Assembly: GCA_964585635.1 (NCBI GenBank)
Contig: CAZPEV010000168.1
Span: forward strand, 1-7,319
Direction: 5' to 3'
Origin: CAZPEV01 sp964585635
GTDB lineage: Bacteria; Zixibacteria; MSB-5A5; GN15; JAAZOE01
Length of the DNA stretch: 7,319 nt
The notes under the pieces are model-generated. The model was not told the origin of the DNA. It saw nothing but the letters and a program-made list of their open reading frames with translations, and did not search any database. Made by a program: the position numbers and the translations under genes. Below, piece after piece: positions 1 to 4,340 of this stretch (positions are counted from its first letter, which is position 1; each line of letters opens with the position of its first letter).

Positions 1-280
1 GATGTAATTGTATATGGCCATTCGCGCGGGGCGGAAATTGGGGTCGTTTTATCATTTTCGGGTGGCCCCACTATTTGGCTTAGGGCGGCCCGAAGAGGAG
101 GGATGGCCGGCCCTGAGGAAAGACGGCGGCGACAAGGGAGAGGATTTTCATAGATGTACATAGGTATAAGCTCCGCATAGTGTCCTCATATAAGGGGACC
201 TGGGTACGAACAACATCGATTTGATGGTGAAATCGCCCTGGATGTGATGGACGGCCGGTAGGGATAGCAGCATCCCGTCC
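1..280. other. Left-edge stretch without a supported gene
   Basis: I see no coding region I can defend here. Two short open frames, ending at 153 and 163, overlap each other and neither is convincing along its whole length. There are three small inverted repeats. GGGGTC at 40-45 faces GGCCCC at 64-69, with one G-T pair. GTCCTC at 182-187 and GGGGAC at 194-199 close a 6-base loop, also with one G-T pair. GGACGG at 249-254 faces CCGTCC at 275-280. The last one, followed by TTT, could be a weak transcription end for something to the left, but it has no real T-tract. Confidence 0.4.
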
Positions 281-282
281 TT

Positions 283-454
283 TGCCGGGAAGCGGCGGCC
301 GCGGCCCGGAATATCCATATTTCAGGTTGACATCGTCCCGTGCTCATTCATACCTTGAATAACAGCCAATATCGTTCGTTGGAGGGGATATGAAACGTGC
401 GTTGGCAATGGCGCTGTTGTTATTCCTGTCTGCGACGGCGTCAGCAGGGGTTTT
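283..454 (+). repeat. Direct repeat copy A: upstream region plus leader codons
   Basis: This segment is a diverged copy of 1103-1359. The blocks match in the same order. A 23-bp GC-rich block (283-305 versus 1103-1125) differs at 2 positions. A TCCATATTT...TTGACA block lies at 314-332 versus 1223-1241. The last 74 bases (381-454 versus 1286-1359), from the GGAGGGG ribosome site through the signal-peptide codons, differ at only 3 positions. Copy B carries roughly 86 extra bases after the first block. Identity stops abruptly at GGGGTTTT, where copy A continues into tRNA-Ser sequence. The copy therefore includes a promoter-proximal region and the start of a gene, but not its body. Confidence 0.8.
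327..354 (+). promoter_or_regulatory. Candidate promoter of the truncated leader gene
   Basis: A perfect TTGACA (327-332) is followed after 16 bases by CATACC (349-354), a weak -10 match. The TTGACA and the TCCATATTT block just before it are shared with copy B, which suggests these elements matter. The spacing to the next TATACC-like box differs between copies (16 versus 23 bases), so the -10 assignment is uncertain. Confidence 0.35.
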
Positions 455-467
455 GAAAATCCGTTGA
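390..467 (+). pseudogene. Truncated paralog of the 1295 gene (signal peptide only)
   Basis: An ATG at 390, eight bases after the start of a GGAGGGG ribosome site (381-387), opens a 25-residue frame ending at TGA 465-467. The first 21 residues (MKRALAMALLLFLSATASAG plus V) are identical to the start of the exported protein at 1295, including the predicted cleavage site after ASA. The last four residues (LKIR) come from tRNA-Ser sequence, not from the paralog. The three nucleotide differences from the intact gene in this stretch are all synonymous. I infer that a second full gene once existed here, or that only its 5' end was copied, and that recombination at a shared TTTT removed the mature part. 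A 5-residue product after cleavage is unlikely to have a function. Confidence 0.75.
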
Positions 468-508
468 ACCCAAGGGTACCGTGGTTTCGAGTCCTACCTC
501 CCCCGCCA
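452..508 (+). pseudogene. 3' half of a tRNA-Ser(UGA) gene, att-like
   Basis: The sequence reads as tRNA-Ser from the anticodon loop to CCA. The loop is TTTGAAA with anticodon TGA (452-458) and the 3' anticodon stem is ATCCG (459-463). The long variable arm has an ACCC/GGGT stem (468-471 with 474-477). The T arm is GTGGT, TTCGAGT, CCTAC (481-497), the 3' acceptor strand CTCCCCC (498-504), the discriminator G505 (usual for serine) and CCA (506-508). The D arm and 5' acceptor strand are missing, replaced by the truncated leader gene. One T-stem pair (normally G53-C61) is a T-C mismatch, so the copy is probably decaying. Many integrative elements recombine in tRNA anticodon loops and leave such 3' halves at the distal junction. 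That reading fits, but no integrase gene is in view. Confidence 0.75.
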
Positions 509-661
509 TGAAGCAATAACCTCCCGACGCAAGACGTCTTTATCCCACAATGGAGAGATCTTCAATAGATTCCGACATAGGTGGGTAAGGGCGAACTTCC
601 TTGTTCAAGACCATCGAAAGAGCCCCTGCCATATGAGAACTGCTTGCGAAAGGAAGTTTCG

Positions 662-1087
662 ATGATTGGGGCAATCATGGCCAGAAAAGCGATAGCCGAG
701 GCGTTTGCGGCGTTGAACCGACATGATTTGGCGGCATTTATGTCCACTTGGCGAGATGACGGTGTGTTTGTTTACCCGGGCAAAATACCTCAAAGCGGCA
801 CTTTTGAAGGAAGGAGTTCCGTCGAGAACTGGTTCCAGAGCTTATTTGATCAATTCCCCCAAATCCAATTCGACATTCTAGACATCTCTGTCAAGAATAT
901 CTTTGCCGTTACCGGAAACAATGTGGTTGCCGTACATTGGAATATTCGGCTCACCAATCGACATGGCCGAGAGGGGCAAAACAGCGGTGTGACCGTAATA
1001 AGCATCAGCAGCGGCAAGGTACTCCGTGCCAAGGATTTTATCTTCGACCTCGGTGAGAATTTCAGGCTCAATTGGGGAGCGGTATAG
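662..1087 (+). CDS. SnoaL/NTF2-like fold protein
   Basis: The protein has 141 residues, the usual size for a single NTF2-like (SnoaL, ketosteroid isomerase-like) domain. The typical layout is visible: an N-terminal helix with an AFAALNRHDLAAFMSTW pattern (about residues 13-29), then a DDGVFVYPG strand, a GTFEGRSSVENWFQSLFDQFP segment whose helix closes the cone (about 45-65), and several beta strands to the C-terminus. Family members bind or isomerise small molecules or act as accessory proteins; the substrate cannot be told here. The ATG at 662 is preferred because AGGA at 651-654 lies 7 bases upstream; an upstream in-frame ATG at 581 has no ribosome site. The gene looks AT-richer than its neighbours (about 44% GC in 180 hand-counted bases). 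It sits between the two copies of a direct repeat, just downstream of the tRNA-Ser fragment, so horizontal acquisition is possible. I see no convincing promoter. Confidence 0.75.
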   Translation: MIGAIMARKAIAEAFAALNRHDLAAFMSTWRDDGVFVYPGKIPQSGTFEGRSSVENWFQSLFDQFPQIQFDILDISVKNIFAVTGNNVVAVHWNIRLTNRHGREGQNSGVTVISISSGKVLRAKDFIFDLGENFRLNWGAV

Positions 1088-1102
1088 CAAAACCCTATCC
1101 GA

Positions 1103-1359
1103 TGCCGGGAAGCGTCGGCCGTGGCTCTCGGGGCCCGGGTGAGACCCCATCGGCCGCACACAAGGTCATAAGTCCGTCATGCTTTCCGCCTTCGCGCAAA
1201 CGGCTCATCCTTGGTCCCGATTTCCATATTTAGACTTGACACTGTCACCAAATCGTCCATTTTCTATACCACAGCCAGAATCTTTGGAGGGGATATGAAA
1301 CGTGCGTTGGCAATGGCGCTGCTGTTGTTCCTGTCTGCGACGGCGTCAGCGGGGGTTTT
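1103..1359 (+). repeat. Direct repeat copy B
   Basis: This is the counterpart of 283-454. It begins with the shared 23-bp block 15 bases after the NTF2-like stop codon. It then carries roughly 86 bases absent from copy A, with CCGGG (1105-1109) and CCCGG (1134-1138) arms that could fold. It rejoins copy A at TTTCCATATTT (1221-1231) and TTGACA (1236-1241), and ends inside the leader codons of the intact gene at 1295. Confidence 0.75.
1236..1270 (+). promoter_or_regulatory. Candidate promoter of the beta-barrel-like gene
   Basis: A perfect TTGACA lies at 1236-1241 in a block conserved between the two repeat copies. The best -10-like box, TATACC (1265-1270), is 23 bases away, too long for a standard sigma-70 promoter, and the 17-base position reads ATTTTC. 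The region is therefore a probable control region with an unresolved -10. Confidence 0.3.
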
Positions 1360-1894
1360 CGATGGGAAGCGCAAGGGTTTTGTTGTGGGCGTGGGATTCG
1401 GCGGCGCTCCGTATACTCATTGGTCAACGCAGGTGCAGGGGATCGATTTTGGCGAAGATCTATTTGGTCTGGGATACAACCTCCTGGTCGGGTACGGAGT
1501 GGATGAGCATAATATACTGGCGGCGGAAGCCAATCTGGTCTCCTTTCATTCAGATATGTATGATGTCGGACTTATTGGGGGATTCGGCGGATGCTCATGG
1601 TATCATTATTTCGGACCTCAGGGGAAGTCGTTCTTTTCGGCGGCGGGGTTGGGTGTCTACCGGTTGGTCGACCAATTTGGAACCATATATATAAACTTTA
1701 GCTTCGGCAACGGGCCCGTAGAGCCCCCGCTGCCGACCGAAGCGACCGGGCCAGGCTACCTTTTGGGCTGCGGGTACGAATTCACCAAGTACATCCAGGC
1801 AGCGATATATCTATCTGGTGGAAGGCCGTCCCAGTGGGGACTGGGGTACGGCAGCACTCAGGTCAATGTGATGGTGACCACGGTCGTATATTAG
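1295..1894 (+). CDS. Exported small beta-barrel-like outer-membrane protein
   Basis: The protein has 199 residues with a clear Sec signal peptide: MKR, hydrophobic ALAMALLLFLSAT, then ASA with cleavage predicted after residue 19. The mature part is rich in glycine and aromatic residues and alternates hydrophobic and polar positions (GFVVGVGFGG, FGLGYNLLVGYGV, SAAGLGVYRL, YLLGCGYEF, YIQAAIYLSGG). It ends in VMVTTVVY, with a terminal aromatic residue as in proteins handled by the BAM machinery. This pattern fits an 8-stranded outer-membrane barrel; a soluble periplasmic beta protein is possible. I do not recognise a named family. The ATG at 1295 is chosen because GGAGGGG (1286-1292) precedes it and the signal peptide begins there; the same site and leader recur at 390. 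An upstream ATG at 1211 would bury the leader. CTTCG/CGAAG (1903-1916) forms a small hairpin after the stop. Confidence 0.65.
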   Translation: MKRALAMALLLFLSATASAGVFDGKRKGFVVGVGFGGAPYTHWSTQVQGIDFGEDLFGLGYNLLVGYGVDEHNILAAEANLVSFHSDMYDVGLIGGFGGCSWYHYFGPQGKSFFSAAGLGVYRLVDQFGTIYINFSFGNGPVEPPLPTEATGPGYLLGCGYEFTKYIQAAIYLSGGRPSQWGLGYGSTQVNVMVTTVVY

Positions 1895-1902
1895 GCTCAT
1901 GC

Positions 1903-1916
1903 CTTCGGCCCCGAAG
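1903..1916 (+). terminator. Short hairpin after the beta-barrel-like gene
   Basis: CTTCG (1903-1907) and CGAAG (1912-1916) form a 5-bp stem around GCCC, 9 bases after the stop at 1894. There is no T-tract, so it is at best a weak or Rho-aided end. Confidence 0.25.
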
Positions 1917-1934
1917 AAATAATCGGCGTGGGGC

Positions 1935-1962
1935 TTGAACGGCCGCAATTTCCTGATATATT
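1935..1962 (+). promoter_or_regulatory. Sigma-70-like promoter of the metal transporter gene
   Basis: TTGAAC (1935-1940) and TATATT (1957-1962) are separated by 16 bases. The -10 is preceded by TGA (1954-1956), giving an extended -10. Transcription would begin near 1969, about 40 bases before the start codon at 2010. A near-palindrome GGTTT-T-AAACC at 1981-1991 falls in the predicted leader and might be an operator, but I cannot assign it to a regulator. Confidence 0.5.
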
Positions 1963-2009
1963 CCCGGCTGCGAAGGAAAGGGTTTTAAACCGGCAGAGAC
2001 AGGACAACG

Positions 2010-2723
2010 ATGTCGCGGGAGCTGTCATTACTGGCCGTCACGGCGGCCTCACTTGGACTGATCCACACCCTTGCAGGTCCGGATCATTACCTGCCCTTTA
2101 TCGTCATGGCCAAGGCCCGCCGATGGTCGCTGGTCAAGACCGCCTGGATAACGTGTCTCTGCGGTCTGGGGCATATCGGCAGCTCGGTTCTTCTGGGCTT
2201 GGTGGGGGTGGCCTTCGGCGTCGCCATATCCAGGCTGGAGGGATTGGAATCGTTTCGGGGCAATTTCGCCGGGTGGGCCATGATTCTGTTCGGCCTGCTC
2301 TATATGATCTGGGGGATCCGGAAGGCCGTCAGGAACAGGCCGCATACGCATATCCATTTCCATGCAGATGGAGATTCCCATACCCATGAGCATATCCATG
2401 CCGCCGAGCACAGTCATGTCCATGACGCCGGGGCGCAGGTCAATCTCACGCCATGGATACTATTCACGATTTTTGTCTTCGGCCCCTGCGAGCCGCTCAT
2501 CCCGATGGTGATGTACCCGGTCGCGAAGGGGGATACTTTCGGCCTGCTCTTGGTGACGGCCATCTTTGGCGGCGTGACGATATTGACCATGCTGAGCATC
2601 GTGCTGGTGACTTCCTTCGGCCTCGATCTCCTGCCGACGCGAAGATTGGAGCGATACAGCCATGCCATCGCCGGCGGCACGATTCTCTTGTGCGGGGTAT
2701 CGATTCAATTCCTGGGGCTTTGA
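2010..2723 (+). CDS. UreH/RcnA-type membrane metal transporter with His-rich loop
   Basis: The protein has 237 residues and about six membrane segments (roughly 3-23, 46-73, 88-104, 148-172, 178-205, 218-236). Segment 1 carries HTLAGPDHYLPF (H19, D25, H26), the signature of the UreH/NiCoT-related transporter superfamily. Segment 2 has GLGHIGSSVLLG (H55), and segment 4 FGPCEPLIP (C160, E161). Between the third and fourth segments lies a loop with 11 histidines (residues 112-138, alternating H-x-H), as in nickel, cobalt or zinc handling proteins. The likely role is movement of a divalent metal, probably Ni or Co, across the inner membrane; direction is not determinable, and a TauE/SafE-type exporter of another substrate is an alternative. 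AGGA at 2001-2004 lies 5 bases before the ATG. No urease, hydrogenase or metal regulator gene is adjacent, so the metal is inferred. The gene converges on msrBA with 45 bases between the stops. Confidence 0.8.
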   Translation: MSRELSLLAVTAASLGLIHTLAGPDHYLPFIVMAKARRWSLVKTAWITCLCGLGHIGSSVLLGLVGVAFGVAISRLEGLESFRGNFAGWAMILFGLLYMIWGIRKAVRNRPHTHIHFHADGDSHTHEHIHAAEHSHVHDAGAQVNLTPWILFTIFVFGPCEPLIPMVMYPVAKGDTFGLLLVTAIFGGVTILTMLSIVLVTSFGLDLLPTRRLERYSHAIAGGTILLCGVSIQFLGL

Positions 2724-2768
2724 GGGTGAGCGCTCAGGAAGACGTCAGGGAAAAATCCCGGCCACCGA
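2724..2768. terminator. Convergent intergenic gap with small hairpins
   Basis: The 45 bases between two converging stop codons contain a perfect 10-bp palindrome TGAGCGCTCA (2727-2736) and GGGA/TCCC around AAAA (2748-2759). Either could slow polymerase from one side, but neither has a T-tract. A shared terminator is inferred mainly from the arrangement. Confidence 0.3.
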
Positions 2769-3752
2769 TCAGAACCGTTTCTGGTAGGCGTGGCAGTAGG
2801 GCTGTTTGCCGGTATATTCATAGTAATCCTGGTGATATTTCTCCGCCACCCAAAACGTATCCGCCCTGGCCAGTTCGGTAACGACGTCATATCCTTTGGC
2901 CTTCAAGAGCGAGATCAATCTCTCGGCGATCTGCCTTTGGGTGTCATCCCCATAAAATATGGCGGAGCGATACTGGTCGCCGAGGTCGGGACCCTGGCGG
3001 TCCTTCTGGGTCGGATCGTGAATCTCAAAGAAAAGGCGGGCCAACGTCTCGAAGCTGGTCTTGGCCGGGTCGTAGACCACTTCGACCGTTTCCGCGTGTC
3101 CGGTGGTGTCGCTGCAGACGTCCCGATAGGTTGGATTGGGGGTGTGCCCGCCCATGTAGCCGACGCGGGTCGATAAGACGCCTTCCGTCTTCTGCAGCAT
3201 ATACTCCACGCCCCAGAAGCAGCCGCCGGCGAAATAGGCCTTTTCGGTCGTGATATCCCGGCCGACCGGCACGAAATTCAGCGCGATCGAGTTGACGCAA
3301 TGCCGGATATTCTTGGCGGTGAATTGCTCCCCCTCAAATACGTGCCCAAGATGGGCGCCGCAACGGGCGCAGGTTATTTCCGTCCGGAGGCCGTCGGCAT
3401 CGGGTGTGCGCTTGACGGCGCCGGGGATTTCATCGTCGAAGCTGGGCCATCCACACCCGGAATCGAATTTATCCCGGGAGCGGAACAGCGTCGCGCCGCA
3501 TCGCTTGCAGGTGTAGGTCCCCTCGGCCGTGAAGTTGTAATACTTGCCGCTGAACGGCGGTTCGGTTCCCTGGTGCAGGATGACCTGCTCCTCTTCCGGT
3601 GTCAACTTATTAAAGGCCATGTCGTTCTCCGTCGTTTTCGCCTGAGACATGATCGTCGTCGGCATAGAACCGATTATCGCGGCCGCAACGATTGCTCCGC
3701 CGACAACGATGCCGGCCACGGTCATAAACTTTCGTCGCACGACGCCACCCAC
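2769..3752 (-). CDS. msrBA: Exported bifunctional methionine sulfoxide reductase B-A
   Basis: This 327-residue fusion repairs both methionine sulfoxide isomers: MsrB reduces the R form, MsrA the S form. The MsrB domain (about 49-160) has two zinc CxxC pairs (C82/C85, C128/C131), GCGWPSF with a likely resolving C100, and catalytic C152 in RHCVNS. The MsrA domain (about 170-325) has GGCFWGVE with catalytic C178, GHAETVEVVYDP, GDQYRSAIFY and recycling cysteines C213 and C320. The B-then-A order differs from the A-B order of PilB-type enzymes. The GTG at 3752-3750 is chosen because AAGGAG (3766-3761) lies 8 bases upstream. It yields a leader with RRKFM (R6, R7), a hydrophobic stretch and SQA before a possible cut after residue 38, resembling a Tat signal. 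The enzyme would then act in the periplasm or be anchored there. A second start at 3620 (MAFNKL, preceded by GGAG) would give a cytoplasmic form. Confidence 0.93.
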   Translation of the reverse strand: MGGVVRRKFMTVAGIVVGGAIVAAAIIGSMPTTIMSQAKTTENDMAFNKLTPEEEQVILHQGTEPPFSGKYYNFTAEGTYTCKRCGATLFRSRDKFDSGCGWPSFDDEIPGAVKRTPDADGLRTEITCARCGAHLGHVFEGEQFTAKNIRHCVNSIALNFVPVGRDITTEKAYFAGGCFWGVEYMLQKTEGVLSTRVGYMGGHTPNPTYRDVCSDTTGHAETVEVVYDPAKTSFETLARLFFEIHDPTQKDRQGPDLGDQYRSAIFYGDDTQRQIAERLISLLKAKGYDVVTELARADTFWVAEKYHQDYYEYTGKQPYCHAYQKRF

Positions 3753-3794
3753 CCACAGATCTCCTTCGACCGCCGTATCAAACCGGTAGCCGCG

Positions 3795-3813
3795 CTTATA
3801 ATTGTAAAACAAT
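3795..3813 (-). promoter_or_regulatory. AT-rich site upstream of msrBA with inverted repeat
   Basis: In a GC-rich region this AT-rich patch contains a perfect inverted repeat, ATTGT-AAA-ACAAT (3801-3813). On the minus strand it also has TATAAG (3800-3795), a good -10 box that would start transcription about 35 bases before the GTG at 3752. No acceptable -35 lies 16-18 bases upstream. TTATAAT (3796-3802) equals one half of the PerR/Fur-family box, but the other half matches at only 3 of 7 positions. Operator function is inference. Confidence 0.3.
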
Positions 3814-3930
3814 ATCTTTATCGATCGGGTTCCCTCGGTGCTTGGCCCACCGGGCATCCCTGTCCATTCGGTGGTGCTGATTGCACCAGGCGGTGGTGAT
3901 CCGGTCAATGGTGCCGCTTTCGACGTCCAT
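3796..3930 (-). CDS. Possible 44-residue protein upstream of msrBA
   Basis: An ATG at 3930-3928 opens a 44-codon frame ending at TAA (3798-3796), 43 bases before the msrBA start and on the same strand. The translation begins MDVESGTIDRITTAWCNQHH and continues with a charged segment ending DKDIVLQL. It has mixed polar and hydrophobic residues and a GC-leaning third position except in the last codons. I do not recognise a family. Against it: there is no good ribosome site before the ATG, an in-frame TGA lies five codons upstream, and the frame is short. Its 3' end overlaps the AT-rich site proposed as the msrBA promoter. It may be a small gene, a remnant of a longer gene, or chance. Confidence 0.25.
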   Translation of the reverse strand: MDVESGTIDRITTAWCNQHHRMDRDARWAKHRGNPIDKDIVLQL

Positions 3931-4229
3931 CGTGCGGGAGTCTGATCATCCGGACGGGGGAGGCCGATTTTAGTCGCGGGCCGTCCCCCTCCTTAGGTCA
4001 GGTCAATGCCGTCGCATTATCCCCTCGGGAATGAGGTCGACGGGTGCCGGCGCCGGTCGAGATGGCGATGATCAAGAACAGAAGGGGACAGCCGCCGTCA
4101 TGCCGAGGGCGGTCGCGCGGCGGTTGGGTTAAGCAAACGTGACGGACAATTCGTCTATATGTCGGTAGGGCGGCTATAGACCGAGGACGACGCGTTCGGG
4201 ATAAGGTCCCGACCACCACCACCGCGCCG
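3931..4229. other. Gene-poor stretch with hairpins
   Basis: No supported gene lies here. One hairpin candidate is GGGGG (3956-3960) and GGCC (3962-3965) facing GGCC (3979-3982) and CCCCC (3985-3989), with a 13-base loop. A perfect 10-bp palindrome CCGGCGCCGG is at 4047-4056. GAAGGGGACAG (4081-4091) leads directly into CCGCC (4092-4096) facing GGCGG (4108-4112). The last arrangement, a purine-rich GGGGACAG next to a GC hairpin, resembles dispersed intergenic repeats I associate with REP-type sequences. That is an impression only, and no second copy is in the window. Confidence 0.35.
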
Positions 4230-4258
4230 TTGCCCGCGACAAGGAGTTTGACTATATT
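4230..4258 (+). promoter_or_regulatory. Sigma-70-like promoter of the propeller gene
   Basis: TTGCCC (4230-4235) and TATATT (4253-4258) are separated by exactly 17 bases. Transcription would begin near 4265, leaving about 75 bases before the ATG at 4341. This argues against a start at TTG 4230, which would be the -35 box itself, and supports the start at the signal peptide. Confidence 0.5.
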
Positions 4259-4340
4259 ATGGCGGCCGCGTACTCACTCATGGAGGGGCGCGGCCGGAGA
4301 GGACCCGGTCGGCGGACATAACATACGTGCCAGGTTTGCG

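Noticed and set aside
1..163. Two short open frames; one (to 153) reads VIVYGHSRGAEIG, like an alpha/beta-hydrolase nucleophile elbow
   Set aside because: Only about 20 residues look protein-like. The rest is arginine-rich, another frame overlaps it, and an open frame of 50 codons is not unusual in GC-rich DNA. A broken hydrolase gene to the left remains possible.
3300..3899. 199-codon plus-strand frame
   Set aside because: It lies antisense to msrBA, whose catalytic and zinc-binding motifs are unmistakable; its translation shows no family pattern and no ribosome site.
3753..3908. N-terminal extension of msrBA to an ATG at 3908
   Set aside because: It would bury the Tat-like leader under 52 unconserved-looking residues, and the AAGGAG site fits the GTG at 3752.
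3998..4222. 74-codon minus-strand frame
   Set aside because: Low-complexity, arginine- and proline-rich translation, no ribosome site and no recognisable domain.
4259..4321. 20-residue upstream ORF starting ATG 4259 after AAGGAG
   Set aside because: The spacing of 12 bases is long, and the predicted transcription start near 4265 lies downstream of this ATG, so it would not be on the message.
4230..4340. Start of the propeller gene at TTG 4230
   Set aside because: The TTG is part of a good -35 box and the extension precedes a normal signal peptide.
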